From NCBI GenBank assembly GCA_964640795.1, contig CAZXIN010000030.1:3118-67117 (forward strand): DNA of 64,000 bases. Reading direction: 5' to 3'. The notes beneath the pieces were generated by a model, which was not told the DNA's origin, did no database searches, and was given only the letters and a program-made list of their open reading frames with translations. The stretch comes from M269 sp964640795 (GTDB lineage Bacteria > Pseudomonadota > Gammaproteobacteria > Enterobacterales > Alteromonadaceae). Made by a program: the position numbers and the translations under genes. Of this stretch, positions 15,030 through 24,748 are shown piece by piece (position 1 is the first letter of the stretch; each line of letters opens with the position of its first letter).

Positions 15030-16136
15030 CTAAAAACGCTGCCACGACCAAAATAGAGCGATAGCAGCAATGACGCCTGAAACCGTATTAACTCCCAATG
15101 TTCTGTACCAGCGTTCTTTGCGACATATCAGTAGAAGAGGCACGACAACAAAAAGTATTGCTAGTTGCCCTATCTCAACACCTAAGTTGAACGCTAACAC
15201 AGACAATACTGTGTGATTAGGATCTAACCCTAAATCCCCCAACACACTGGCGAAACCCATCCCATGTAACAAACCAAAAGCAAAGGTAATCCACCCCAGA
15301 CGCAAGACAACTGGCCAAATATTGTTTAACGCGCTCAAAAGAACAGACACCGCAATACCTAGCTCAATCAAGCCAATATCACCGCCGATCCAATCCAGTG
15401 CAGTCGCTGTCAATGTCACCGAGTGTGCCAATGTAAAAGCAGTGACTACCCAAATGGTATCTTTCATCACAGCAGATACGCTCTCATGCGCTTGCCATTG
15501 GTCGTTTTTACGAACAAGTACACTGGTCAGTAAGAGGGTTATTAAAAACAGGATATGATCCAAGCCCAGCCATATATGGATCATCCCTTGGTAAACATAA
15601 GTGATGAAAGTATCCAATGATGAAGAGATGTCTGACTTAAATGTGACTGTGTTTTCGTCTGCACTAATAACACCGCTTTCAAACGCATCAAGATGCATAA
15701 AATTAATCAGCAGTTTGTGATCTTTATCTTGTTCAAAGATACCTTTATATTCAATCGTCGCTTGGCTCTCATCTTGACAAGTCGCAACAAAATCAACAAC
15801 GGCATAGCCTTCATTCAAGTGCCGCTCTGTCTGTAGTTGGTCTACCCAAGTCACCTTGCACTGCTCTTGACTGTCAAACACGCTGATGTTTTTAGCCGAA
15901 TAATCCAAAATAAGGTCGCGCTGCGCGTTAACTTCACCCCAAGTCAGTTCGCCATTTTTATCTGCATCTAAGTCTAGTGCGAGATCAAGATCAAACCAAC
16001 GCAACTGTAGTTGCCCATTAATATCTTCTGTCGTTTTGTTTAAAATAAGGTAGCCAGTGCTTAACTGATGCGCCCAAACCTTTCCTTGCCACAGAAAAGC
16101 CACCAACATTAATGCTATTAAGCTATTTAATTTCAT
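15030..16136 (-). CDS. HupE/UreJ-like membrane protein with exported EF-hand-like domain
   Basis: A 368-aa protein with a signal peptide (cut after KVWA), an exported domain of about 170 residues and six or seven membrane helices in the C-terminal half (YQGMIHIWLGLDHILFLITLLL, then FTLAHSVTLT and FGLLHGMGFAS). The membrane part fits the HupE/UreJ_2 family of metal-related permeases, with conserved His in HIWLGLDH, AHS and LLHGMGFA. The exported part has a calcium-binding-like loop DLDADKNGELTWGE near residues 56-69. A TPR protein gene lies 5 bases upstream in the same operon. Confidence 0.85.
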   Translation of the reverse strand: MKLNSLIALMLVAFLWQGKVWAHQLSTGYLILNKTTEDINGQLQLRWFDLDLALDLDADKNGELTWGEVNAQRDLILDYSAKNISVFDSQEQCKVTWVDQLQTERHLNEGYAVVDFVATCQDESQATIEYKGIFEQDKDHKLLINFMHLDAFESGVISADENTVTFKSDISSSLDTFITYVYQGMIHIWLGLDHILFLITLLLTSVLVRKNDQWQAHESVSAVMKDTIWVVTAFTLAHSVTLTATALDWIGGDIGLIELGIAVSVLLSALNNIWPVVLRLGWITFAFGLLHGMGFASVLGDLGLDPNHTVLSVLAFNLGVEIGQLAILFVVVPLLLICRKERWYRTLGVNTVSGVIAAIALFWSWQRF

Positions 16137-16141
16137 TGTGA

Positions 16142-17188
16142 TTATCCCTGTGAGTTCATAGCTTTTGCACGCTCAAGGAGCTGCTTATCTGCGTATAATT
16201 TAGCGCGTTGCCAATTAATATCAGCCCAATATTTCGCCTTAGTTGCGTCAGGTTTTATGTCGATAAAATAGCGTGCTAAGTCGGCAGCATGATAGAGATC
16301 CTGTCGTTGTATTCTCAGCGTAATTTGTTCTTCTAACCGTTTTGACCAACGTTTCTTTCCTAGTTGGTTTTCAGCGATAACCATGCGAATCAACAAGGCA
16401 TCATCATAGGTGTCATTGGCTTTAAGAATTTGATTAAGTTGGCTATACAGAGATTGATAGTCTTCATTAGCTAGCATGACATCAGCCCACAACACAACAT
16501 AGCTCAACGGTGTGCGCTCTAACGGAATGTGACTCAACCATTCAGCTGCTTGAACAGGGTTGTTTAATCTTAAGCTTTGCTCTGCGAGAATCTGGCTTAA
16601 CCAAATAGCGACAACATCTCCTTTGCTAACTCTGTCGGCAGCTATTCTCGATAGAATGTCATAGCTCTTTTGTAAATCACCGGTGTATCCACCAACTTCC
16701 ATCAAACAAGCAGTTAACACCAAAGGCTCAGACAAGCCAGCAGCAGCTTTACATGCATTTTGTGCTTCATCATATTGGCTTTGTGTTAGATAGATATTTG
16801 CCTTCAGAAGCCAAGCGTTTTGATTTCTGGTATCGATGGCGAGTAGCTTATCTAAATTCTCAAGCGCCAGATCAAATTCGTGTTCATACTGCTGTACACG
16901 CGCCAATTGATAGAGATACAAAGGGTTTTGTCGTAACGCTTGGTTAGCGCCGCTCAGTAAGGCATAAGCTCGTCCGTAATGCTTGTTTGATTGCCCTGGA
17001 TACTGGCCTTGCTCTATATGCCATGCAACTTTCTTTAATACCCCACCTCGTTCATCGACTTGCTTGTCGACTGCCCATTCGGCAACAACTAGGTCATCAT
17101 TTTTTGGCGTAAAAGGCTCAGCAAAGACGAGCCCTGTCTTGAGCACTAACAAGCAAAATATGGTGCTAAGTAATTTATTGAATAACAT
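16142..17188 (-). CDS. Exported TPR protein
   Basis: A protein of about 348 aa when started at the ATG at 17188, which gives a normal signal peptide (MLFNKLLSTIFCLLVLKTGLVFA). A longer frame to 17272 adds 28 residues with no such logic. The mature part is made of tetratricopeptide repeats (YLYQLARVQQYEHEFDLALENLDKLL; NAWLLKANIYLTQSQYDEAQNAC). It probably acts as a periplasmic scaffold. It is followed after 5 bases by the HupE-like gene and is divergent from the DUF4331 gene. The three kinds of protein recur together in bacteria as far as I remember, but their joint role is unknown. Confidence 0.82.
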   Translation of the reverse strand: MLFNKLLSTIFCLLVLKTGLVFAEPFTPKNDDLVVAEWAVDKQVDERGGVLKKVAWHIEQGQYPGQSNKHYGRAYALLSGANQALRQNPLYLYQLARVQQYEHEFDLALENLDKLLAIDTRNQNAWLLKANIYLTQSQYDEAQNACKAAAGLSEPLVLTACLMEVGGYTGDLQKSYDILSRIAADRVSKGDVVAIWLSQILAEQSLRLNNPVQAAEWLSHIPLERTPLSYVVLWADVMLANEDYQSLYSQLNQILKANDTYDDALLIRMVIAENQLGKKRWSKRLEEQITLRIQRQDLYHAADLARYFIDIKPDATKAKYWADINWQRAKLYADKQLLERAKAMNSQG

Positions 17189-17417
17189 GATTAATCCGCA
17201 ACTTTTCGAAGTGATAGCCAATACCACACAAAATTGGCGATGTATGAGAGAGCAAATAAGACAACTTGTCAACCCAACCTAGCCGTTGTTATAAGAATGT
17301 TTTTTGTGATGAAAAAGTGATTTTTTTTACCATAAAAAAATGAACCAAGCGATTAAAGTAACGTATCTCATACTTTATAACTCCATCGTTCAACGAAATA
17401 ATCAAGAGAGTACAACC

Positions 17418-19052
17418 ATGAAATCATTTAGCAAAGTTGCTAAGTCTGTCGCTTTAGGCATAACACTTGGGGCAGTAACAATGTCCTCAGCACTGGCATC
17501 AAGCCATCGTGAAGCACCTTTTATTAGCAAATACCCGCAACTTGATGCAACTGACTTTTATATGTTCAATAGTTACGAAAGTGGGCGCGAAGGCTTTGTT
17601 ACTATTTTAGCTAACTATAATCCAGTGCAAGCAGCCTACGGCGGCCCTAACTATTTCCCGCTAGACAACGCAGGGCTATACGAAATCCATATTGATAATG
17701 ACGGCGACGCTCAGGAAGATATTACGTTCCAGTTTCGCTTTCAAAACGGCGAACCGGGTGAAGGCATAGTTAGCCTACCTATTGGTGAAGGCGATAACCA
17801 ACTAACATTACCCGTGCCACTGCGCAACGTGGGCGTGCTGTCTGCCGAATCTGAAGCAGGCTTAAATTTCGTTGAACAATACACTATGTCAATGGTAACG
17901 GGTGACAGACGTACAGGTGAATCTCAAAGCGTCACCAATGCAGCTGACAACAGTACATCATTTAGAAAGCCATTTGATTACTCAGGTACAAACACATTTG
18001 GTGGATCAGGCAATTACACGACTTACGCCAATAGCTTTATCCACAATGCTAATATCCCCGGTTGTGACACGCCTGGACGCGTATTTGTAGGTCAGCGACT
18101 CGAAGGGTTTAAGATCGCGCTAGGGGAAGTTTTCGACTTAGTTAACTTTGTTCCTATTGAAGGCGATAGTGCGCCCGGTGCTGGCGACGGCGAAGGTTTC
18201 CCTGGTGGCGTTACACAAGATCCAGAACGCAATATACTGGCTCGTAACAACGTCACAACAATTGCTGTCGAAGTCCCTGCATCTTGTATAACAGGTGACG
18301 GAAACGGTGTTATCGGCGCTTGGACAACATCAAGCTTACGTCAAGGTGGTGTGCTTAATCCAAATCCAACACTTGCAAGACCTGAGGAAGGCATTGGTGC
18401 TTTTACACAGATTTCTCGTTTAGGAAACTTCCTTGTTAACGAATTGGTTATTGGCTTTCCCGACAAAGATAGATTCAACTCCAGTGTACCAAGTGATGAT
18501 GGGCAGTTTGCTGAGTATGTAACGCACCCCGTATTCCCAGCCATTGTGGATTCTTTGTTTAATGGCCCGGTTAACCAAACCTTGGGTACAGAGATACCTA
18601 ACCTTGCACCATCCAATATTCCTCGTCAGGATTTGGTTACTGGCTTTTTAACTGGTTTTCCGGGTGTAAACCAACTTGCCACGGTGACACCATCAGAAAT
18701 GCTAAGACTGAATACAGCAATTCCTGCTGTACCACGCGCTGACCAAAACCCCTTCGGTGTTGCTGGTGGTGATTTAGCTGGTTTCCCTAATGGCCGTAGA
18801 CCTGGTGATGACTCAGTTGATATTGCGCTTCGCGTTGTGATGGGCGCTTTATGTCACGATGTACCTCTAGGTGAAGATGGCGCTGGTGTTAATTTAGGTC
18901 TTTGTGCACCTGAGGATGCACCTGTCGGCAACGTGCCATTAACTGATGGAGCACCGATATCTGCGAATGATTTTAATCAAACTTTCCCTTATTTGCTGAC
19001 GCCTTACCCCGGATCACCAACTAATGCTCCGCTCCCTACGCCAGAAAACTAA
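17418..19052 (+). CDS. Exported DUF4331-family protein
   Basis: A 544-aa protein when started at the ATG at 17418, which has an AAGAGAG ribosome binding site and a clear signal peptide ending ALA-SSHREAP. The frame extends to 17340 but the extra 26 residues look like leader sequence. The mature start SSHREAPFISKYPQLDATDF, with YMFNSY, is the DUF4331 signature, and the family is extracytoplasmic and of unknown function. The length is normal. It is followed after 6 bases by a small lipoprotein and is divergent from the TPR/HupE-like operon. Confidence 0.88.
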   Translation: MKSFSKVAKSVALGITLGAVTMSSALASSHREAPFISKYPQLDATDFYMFNSYESGREGFVTILANYNPVQAAYGGPNYFPLDNAGLYEIHIDNDGDAQEDITFQFRFQNGEPGEGIVSLPIGEGDNQLTLPVPLRNVGVLSAESEAGLNFVEQYTMSMVTGDRRTGESQSVTNAADNSTSFRKPFDYSGTNTFGGSGNYTTYANSFIHNANIPGCDTPGRVFVGQRLEGFKIALGEVFDLVNFVPIEGDSAPGAGDGEGFPGGVTQDPERNILARNNVTTIAVEVPASCITGDGNGVIGAWTTSSLRQGGVLNPNPTLARPEEGIGAFTQISRLGNFLVNELVIGFPDKDRFNSSVPSDDGQFAEYVTHPVFPAIVDSLFNGPVNQTLGTEIPNLAPSNIPRQDLVTGFLTGFPGVNQLATVTPSEMLRLNTAIPAVPRADQNPFGVAGGDLAGFPNGRRPGDDSVDIALRVVMGALCHDVPLGEDGAGVNLGLCAPEDAPVGNVPLTDGAPISANDFNQTFPYLLTPYPGSPTNAPLPTPEN

Positions 19053-19058
19053 GAGGAC

Positions 19059-19619
19059 ATGATGATGAAAAATCAATCCAGAGCGATAGCGACGATTCTG
19101 CTCGCAGCCGGTTTGTCAGCTTGTGGTAGCGATGGTTCGGATGACAATGTCATCCTACCGCCACCACCACCTGCAGATACAGCTGCCCCGACGATAGCTG
19201 TCAATGATCAGTCCGTCGACGCCAATAGTGCAGACAATGTCCTGTCGCTGACAGTGGCTGATAATGAGTCGACAACCGATCAGATAACAATAACGGCTGT
19301 TTCTTCACAGCAAGGTATTGTGGCTGACGCAAACCTGATTATTACCAATGACGCTAGTGGCGTATCACTTACCGTGACACCGCAGTCTGATATTGCTGGT
19401 GATGCCACTATTACAATCACTGCAACAGACGAAGCACAGAATAGCGCCTCCGAGGATTTCTTGCTCAGCGTTTTAGTTAATCAAATCAGTGCGACCGAGC
19501 TTGCAAACCAATTAACGAGTATTGATGAAAATGGAATTACGATTCCAATCAACGCCGTTGAGATTCAGGGAGATCCGGACGAAGTAGACTTTAGTGATCT
19601 TTTTGTTGATCAACAATAG
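19059..19619 (+). CDS. Small lipoprotein with Ig/cadherin-like domain
   Basis: A 186-aa protein with a lipoprotein signal (LLAAGLSAC, lipid Cys at about 22), a Pro-rich linker (ILPPPPPADTAAP) and one bacterial Ig-like or cadherin-like repeat (about 48-140: ITITAVSSQQ, then GDATITITATDEAQNSASEDF). An acidic tail follows. It is co-transcribed with the DUF4331 gene (6-base gap). Asp-rich loops suggest calcium binding, matching the EF-hand-like loop of the HupE-like neighbour. Confidence 0.8.
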   Translation: MMMKNQSRAIATILLAAGLSACGSDGSDDNVILPPPPPADTAAPTIAVNDQSVDANSADNVLSLTVADNESTTDQITITAVSSQQGIVADANLIITNDASGVSLTVTPQSDIAGDATITITATDEAQNSASEDFLLSVLVNQISATELANQLTSIDENGITIPINAVEIQGDPDEVDFSDLFVDQQ

Positions 19620-19643
19620 TTTAGTCAACACCTAACTTTTTAC

Positions 19644-19705
19644 GAAAGCCAGCTCTAGCTATCTTACATCTCGGTATTGAGATGGCTGGGGTTGGCTTTC
19701 TTTTT
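19644..19705 (+). terminator. Terminator after the DUF4331/lipoprotein operon
   Basis: GAAAGCCA at 19644-19651 pairs with TGGCTTTC at 19693-19700, with further pairing in the long loop, and TTTTT follows. This is consistent with an intrinsic terminator with a large loop. Confidence 0.65.
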
Positions 19706-19772
19706 CCCTCACCTTGAATTGTTCAAGCTCTACGACTAAGTTATCAGCATCATTATTTACCGTTGACACCTT

Positions 19773-20756
19773 ATGCGCTCCCCCAGCATTGCATTTCTCT
19801 GTTTAGTATGGATTTTTATAGCATCGCCAGCACACGCTGATGAACCTGCACCAGCTAGTTCGATGCCGTCATTCTGTAAAAGCCTTCCCCGCCCAGAATA
19901 TGCCAACTTAAAGCGTGTTGATATCAAGCATGATTGGTTTGAAGTGTATCAAGTTGCTAAAGGGGTAAAAGCCATCTACGAACCTCATCAATGGCAGGAA
20001 GTTATTTCTTATTTGATAGAAGGAGAAGATAAAGCACTGTTGTTCGATACGGGCAACGGTATCGCTGATATTCATGCTTTAGTTAAGCGTCTCACTAAAA
20101 AGCCTATCGCCGTTTTGAACTCGCACTCTCATTACGATCATGTCGGCGGAAACTACGCCTTTGACAAAGTTTACGGTTTTAACACGCCCTTCACCTTGGC
20201 CAGACAAAAAGGGCAACCTAATAGCAGTATAGGCATTGAAGTATCTGAGCAGGCCCTTTGTAAAAAACCACCTGCAGGTATAACCTCTAAAACGCATATT
20301 GGCCGTCCGTATAACATCACCCATAAAGTGACTCACGCAGCGATCATTGGATTAGGCAATCGAAAATTAGAAATTATGCATATTCCTGGTCACACGCCCG
20401 ACGCTATCGCTTTATTAGATCGAAAAGCAGGACTCATGTGGACAGGTGACAGCTTTTATCAAGGCCCCATCTGGCTATATGCACCAGAGACAAACTTACA
20501 AGATTACGCAGAATCACTCGATAAGCTGGTGAAAGAAGTGCCTAACTTAAAAGCGCTACTACCCGCACACAATACCCCTTGGGTTAGTCCCAGAGTTCTG
20601 GAGGGTGTTCAGCAAGCATTCCAAGCCATGTTAGATGGCAAAGCAACCGTGGATAAAAGTGGCGAAGGAACTGCTGAATATACTTTTTCTGAAGACAGTG
20701 GGTTCTCATTTTTAATGCGTGACGAACCACTGCCTTATGTCGGCCAATCAAAATAA
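19773..20756 (+). CDS. Secreted metallo-beta-lactamase-fold hydrolase
   Basis: A 327-aa periplasmic hydrolase with a signal peptide (ending AHA near residue 22). The zinc motif HSHYDHVGG gives His118, His120, Asp122 and His123. The remaining ligands are in IPGHTPD, WTGDSF and LPAHNTP, so the metal site looks complete. It belongs to the broad MBL hydrolase superfamily (hydrolases of lactones, esters or beta-lactams), and the substrate cannot be told. The stop is 2 bases from the convergent cupin gene, with no terminator between them. Confidence 0.87.
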   Translation: MRSPSIAFLCLVWIFIASPAHADEPAPASSMPSFCKSLPRPEYANLKRVDIKHDWFEVYQVAKGVKAIYEPHQWQEVISYLIEGEDKALLFDTGNGIADIHALVKRLTKKPIAVLNSHSHYDHVGGNYAFDKVYGFNTPFTLARQKGQPNSSIGIEVSEQALCKKPPAGITSKTHIGRPYNITHKVTHAAIIGLGNRKLEIMHIPGHTPDAIALLDRKAGLMWTGDSFYQGPIWLYAPETNLQDYAESLDKLVKEVPNLKALLPAHNTPWVSPRVLEGVQQAFQAMLDGKATVDKSGEGTAEYTFSEDSGFSFLMRDEPLPYVGQSK

Positions 20757-20758
20757 AC

Positions 20759-21130
20759 CTACTGAGCAGCCTCTAAACCATCAGGCAAGGTGACAAAAAT
20801 CGAGTGTCTAACCTCATTGTTAAGCGCTTTGCTGCAATGACCTTGTCCATGTGTGTCTTCGAGCAATAATATATCTCCACCGCCGAATACACGCGCTTCA
20901 CCATTAGACACCGTAAATTCTGCACGACCTTTCATAATGAATAACAACTGACGTGCCGGTGCGGGATGCCATTTAAAATCATAGTCGGCGGGTGTTTCCC
21001 GAAAAATAATCTCGCCTGCTGCAAATTTTTCAGACAGTAAGCCGATAGGGCCACCATCAGCTAGAGGCATATCTATCTCATCAAAAGCACTTAACCCTTG
21101 GTCATCGGCATAGATTCTTGGGATTATCAT
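20759..21130 (-). CDS. Small cupin-domain protein
   Basis: A 123-aa protein made of one cupin fold: the first motif FKWHPAPARQLLFIMKGRAEFT and the second GDILLLEDTHGQGHCSK give probable metal ligands. Such proteins bind or isomerise small acids. It is the last gene of an amidase, GGT-family, TSUP and cupin operon (12 bases after the TSUP gene), so it probably acts on or senses the same small molecule. Confidence 0.82.
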   Translation of the reverse strand: MIIPRIYADDQGLSAFDEIDMPLADGGPIGLLSEKFAAGEIIFRETPADYDFKWHPAPARQLLFIMKGRAEFTVSNGEARVFGGGDILLLEDTHGQGHCSKALNNEVRHSIFVTLPDGLEAAQ

Positions 21131-21142
21131 TCTTATTCCTTC

Positions 21143-21964
21143 CTATAGAACAAGCTGCAAAAGCATACGAAGTCCAGTAATTAACAGGACAACAGCAAAG
21201 ATCTTTTTTAATTTTTGCGCATCAATTTTACTCGCTAAGCGGGCACCTATCGGTGCAAAAAATACAGTTAGCGGTACGATACAAACAAAACCAACGAGAT
21301 TAACCAACCCGAAAGTCCCCACAGGAGCATCGGCAGGTGTTACACCGATAATTAACATACTAACCGCCGCAGGTAATGAAATAATCAACCCAACCGCAGC
21401 CGCTGTGCCCACAGCCCGATGAGCAGGGTAATTACAAAAAGTGAGCATAGGGATCGTTAGCGTACCACCACCGATACCAACTAATGAGCTAAATAAACCG
21501 ACACTCCCGCCCATAGCCGCTTGCCCCGCTTTACCTGGCAATGAATTAGCCCATGGCTTCTTACGTCCTAAAATCATATTAAGTGCTGACAACATGGCGA
21601 CTGTGCCAAACAACGTCGTTAGCATTTGTCCATTAACGCGAGTTACTAACCAACTTCCCAGCAATACGCCAAGCAAAATAAACCCGCCCCAAACTTTGAG
21701 CAGCTCAAAGTCCACATTGCCATTTTTGCTATGTGCACGAATGGAGCTTATGGATGTCGGTACTATGGTTGCGAGCGATGTCGCTGTAGCAATAACCATT
21801 GCCGAATCAACAGAGACACCAAAACTTTGAAATAAAAAGTACAAAATCGGTACGATAACGATGCCGCCACCAACACCGAGTAGTCCGGCTAATAGACCAG
21901 CAACAATGCCTGTACCTATCAACGCGAATAAGGTGGGTAAATTATCCAGTAATAAATCCATCAA
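21143..21964 (-). CDS. TSUP (TauE/SafE) family anion permease
   Basis: A 273-aa protein with about eight membrane helices and the repeated TSUP signature: GLLAGLLGVGGGIVIVPILY near residue 22-41 and SVGLFSSLVGIGGGTLTIPML in the second half. Family members move sulfite, sulfoacetate or other small organic anions. Its ATG overlaps the stop of the GGT-family gene by 4 bases (ATGA), so translation is coupled. It is probably the transporter for the compound handled by the operon. Confidence 0.9.
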   Translation of the reverse strand: MMDLLLDNLPTLFALIGTGIVAGLLAGLLGVGGGIVIVPILYFLFQSFGVSVDSAMVIATATSLATIVPTSISSIRAHSKNGNVDFELLKVWGGFILLGVLLGSWLVTRVNGQMLTTLFGTVAMLSALNMILGRKKPWANSLPGKAGQAAMGGSVGLFSSLVGIGGGTLTIPMLTFCNYPAHRAVGTAAAVGLIISLPAAVSMLIIGVTPADAPVGTFGLVNLVGFVCIVPLTVFFAPIGARLASKIDAQKLKKIFAVVLLITGLRMLLQLVL

Positions 21965-23556
21965 TTTTCCTCTGTCGTGACAGTCTCTACAAACGCTTTA
22001 CCATCACTTCTAGGATCTGTACCTGCTGCGATCTCACCCAGTTCACTACGCACAATGGCACCTGCATGGCCCATCAATTCGTTACACGGTTCAACAACAG
22101 CAATATCATGCCCGAGCGCCTGTAAGTCATCACCCATTTCGTCTGCTAGATCACTTTCAATTTTCAAATTATGCGACTCATCGCCCCATGTTCGACCTAA
22201 TAGCCAACGGCCTTTAGCAATGGACTCTGGTAGCGGTTTATTTTCATAGACGAATCGACTAAAAATAGCTGCCTGAGTTTGTGGCTGGCCTTCTCCCCCC
22301 ATTGTGCCATAAACCATTCTGCGTCCATCGCTGAGTTCAGCAAAAGCGGGGTTCAGGGTATGGAATGGGCGTAAGCCAGGTTTAAGCTGCTGCAAATCAT
22401 TTTCTGTTAAAGAGAACGACGTGCCTCTGTTGTTCCAAACGATACCGGTTGATGGACTCACCACACCGCTACCAAACTCCCAATATAGACTCTGGATGTA
22501 ACTCACCATACGTCCTTCACTATCACAAGCGCCCATCCAAATAGTATCACCTTGTTTTGCTTCATGCGGCCAAGGTAAGGCTTTGGAGAGAGAAACTTTA
22601 TTCAACATAGCTTTTAAACTTTGCTCACTCAGCAAAGATGACAAGTCAATATTAACTCTTGAGATATCTGTCACATACCTGTTTCGCTGAATAAATGCCT
22701 GCTTAGTGCACTCAATCAAAAGGTGGACTCGCTCCATGTCATTGCTGGCTTCATGTTGAATCCTGTCATACAACGCCAGAATAATGAGCGATGCAATACC
22801 TTGCGTTGGTGCTGGCAAGTTATAAAGCCTGCCTTGACGAATGTCCGCGCTAAGCGGCTCAACGATTTGTGCTTGATATTGGTTAAAATCACTCAGTTGG
22901 ATGGGTGAACCAGCGGCTTGTAAGTCACCGGCCAGCAATGATGCAATCTCACCATGATAAAAGTCTTGTAGCCCTTTATCAGCAAGCACTTTAAGCGTCT
23001 TAGCTAGCAAAGGAAGTTTGATGATTTTGCCTTTTTTAAGGGCTTTTTCCTGAATCAAAAATTGCTCAAACCCGTTAAAGTGTCCAAGATCATCGAAGGT
23101 TTTAAAGCTCGCATCTGACAAGCTTTGCGTCACTTCAATGCCCCATTGCGCCTGATTAATCGCTGTGTTGAACAGTTCAGACAAGGGTCTATTAGGCTGC
23201 CAAGTATCACTAATTTCCAGCGCCTTTTGCCAACCAGCCACAGCTCCAGCCATAGTTAATGCTGCCTTTGGGCCTCGGCTGGGGATGGCATCTAGCCCTT
23301 GATAAAACGCTGTTGTCGCGGCTTTTGCCGCTGTGCCACTAGCGTCAATAGCAACAGGGGGTTTGTTCGGCTCGCTGATCAGCCAAAAACCATCACCGCC
23401 CATCCCGTTCATATGAGGATATTCAACAGCGATAGATGCCGCAGCAGCGACCATTGCTTCTATCGCGGTACCGCCATGCTCAAGTATTTCCCGACCGGCA
23501 TTGGTAGCAGCATGATGCGGTGCGGTAAACGCAATTTGTGGAGAATCTTTTTTCAT
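21961..23556 (-). CDS. Gamma-glutamyltransferase-family hydrolase, HpxW-like
   Basis: A 531-aa N-terminal-nucleophile hydrolase without signal peptide, so cytoplasmic. The nucleophile should be Thr338 in the QGDTIWMGACD segment, freed by self-cleavage. Other family marks are VEYPHMNGMGGDGFWLI (about 44-60) and the TMGGEGQPQ motif. The cytoplasmic form and N-terminus (TAPHHAATNAG) resemble, from memory, oxamate amidohydrolase HpxW and related YwrD-type enzymes rather than periplasmic glutathione GGT. An amidase gene lies 13 bases upstream and a TSUP permease overlaps downstream, fitting use of a small amide or oxalurate-like compound. Confidence 0.8.
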   Translation of the reverse strand: MKKDSPQIAFTAPHHAATNAGREILEHGGTAIEAMVAAAASIAVEYPHMNGMGGDGFWLISEPNKPPVAIDASGTAAKAATTAFYQGLDAIPSRGPKAALTMAGAVAGWQKALEISDTWQPNRPLSELFNTAINQAQWGIEVTQSLSDASFKTFDDLGHFNGFEQFLIQEKALKKGKIIKLPLLAKTLKVLADKGLQDFYHGEIASLLAGDLQAAGSPIQLSDFNQYQAQIVEPLSADIRQGRLYNLPAPTQGIASLIILALYDRIQHEASNDMERVHLLIECTKQAFIQRNRYVTDISRVNIDLSSLLSEQSLKAMLNKVSLSKALPWPHEAKQGDTIWMGACDSEGRMVSYIQSLYWEFGSGVVSPSTGIVWNNRGTSFSLTENDLQQLKPGLRPFHTLNPAFAELSDGRRMVYGTMGGEGQPQTQAAIFSRFVYENKPLPESIAKGRWLLGRTWGDESHNLKIESDLADEMGDDLQALGHDIAVVEPCNELMGHAGAIVRSELGEIAAGTDPRSDGKAFVETVTTEEN

Positions 23557-23569
23557 AATAATTAACTAT

Positions 23570-24748
23570 TTATCCGGCAGAACGCTGCATTAGCGCTTCT
23601 GACATTTTAACTAATGTGAGGTCTTGGCCTTTTCTTCCGATTAACGATAAGCCGCAAGGCACACCATCCAAATGAAACAAGGGCAAATGCAATTGTGGTA
23701 ATCCCGCCAATCCAGCGATTGACGTTAAAGACATCAATTTATTTCGATAACTTACTAAATCTGACGCAGACGTATCAGCAAGCGGTGCTAGGCCTGGTGT
23801 TGTCGGTAGCACAATAAAGTCACCGTCATCAAATAAACTTAAGATTCGCTCAATAATAGCTTGTTGTTGCATATAAGCTTCGGCGTATGTTTTCTCACTG
23901 ATAGTCTTACACCAACTAAACCGATTTTGGATATCATCAGCAAAAACCGGCTGAGTTTGTTCTATCCATTGACCGTGTTGCTGCCAAATCTCATATCCCT
24001 GTAGTGTCCTGAACACTTCGCTGATATTCCACGCATCAAGATCAACGACCGTTTTATCCAGCTCAACGCCCTGTAAGCTTTCTAGCCATCTCTCTATGTG
24101 TTGGCACTGCTCAGAGTCATCAATCAGATTGGATAATACCTTTAGACTAATGGTTGATGCAGTATCTACATTATAGGTCGTATCGTTGATAACACTTTCT
24201 GTCACCTGAACCATATGTTCAATTGTTTGTGTAAGCCAGCCTACCGTATCAAAAGAGGGCGCAAGAGAGACCATATTGTCAGCTGCAACTAAGCCATGCG
24301 ACGTACGCAAGCCAAACAATCCATTGTAGCTAGCTGGCACTCTAACAGAGCCACCAGTGTCTGTACCCAAACCAATATCAGCAAGGTTGTTAGCAACCGC
24401 TAACGCGGAACCGCTGGAAGAACCACCCGCAATCCGATCAGGCGATAATGCGTTAACCACTTTAGGGTAATGTATGTTTTGGCCATTTAGGCTATAAGCT
24501 AACTCATCGGTTAGCGCCTTCCCAACATATTCAGCACCCTGCTCTAACAAATGTAATACAACTGAATTTGTTTTTTTGGGTATGGGATGTGACCTCAACC
24601 AATCAGGGTTACCAGCACTGGTTGGAAGACCGTTGATATGAAATAAATCTTTTACCGTCAACCGCAGTCCGCTCAACGCATTCGTCAGAGGAGTGATAAC
24701 ATATGATTCGTTGTTAACAATAATAGGGTAGTTTTTATCTGGCTGCAT
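23570..24748 (-). CDS. Amidase-signature-family amidohydrolase
   Basis: A 392-aa amidase with the Ser-cisSer-Lys triad in place: Lys33 in LTVKDLF, the GGSSSGSA motif at about 108-115 and GTDTGGSVRVPAS just after. It is cytoplasmic and shorter than GatA. It is similar in type to AtzE/HpxY-like amidohydrolases. First gene of the amidase, GGT-family, TSUP and cupin operon. In purine/allantoin pathways an amidase of this family works beside the GGT-type HpxW, which supports a role in breaking down small amides, but the GatC-like helper HpxX/AtzG is not visible here. Confidence 0.88.
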   Translation of the reverse strand: MQPDKNYPIIVNNESYVITPLTNALSGLRLTVKDLFHINGLPTSAGNPDWLRSHPIPKKTNSVVLHLLEQGAEYVGKALTDELAYSLNGQNIHYPKVVNALSPDRIAGGSSSGSALAVANNLADIGLGTDTGGSVRVPASYNGLFGLRTSHGLVAADNMVSLAPSFDTVGWLTQTIEHMVQVTESVINDTTYNVDTASTISLKVLSNLIDDSEQCQHIERWLESLQGVELDKTVVDLDAWNISEVFRTLQGYEIWQQHGQWIEQTQPVFADDIQNRFSWCKTISEKTYAEAYMQQQAIIERILSLFDDGDFIVLPTTPGLAPLADTSASDLVSYRNKLMSLTSIAGLAGLPQLHLPLFHLDGVPCGLSLIGRKGQDLTLVKMSEALMQRSAG

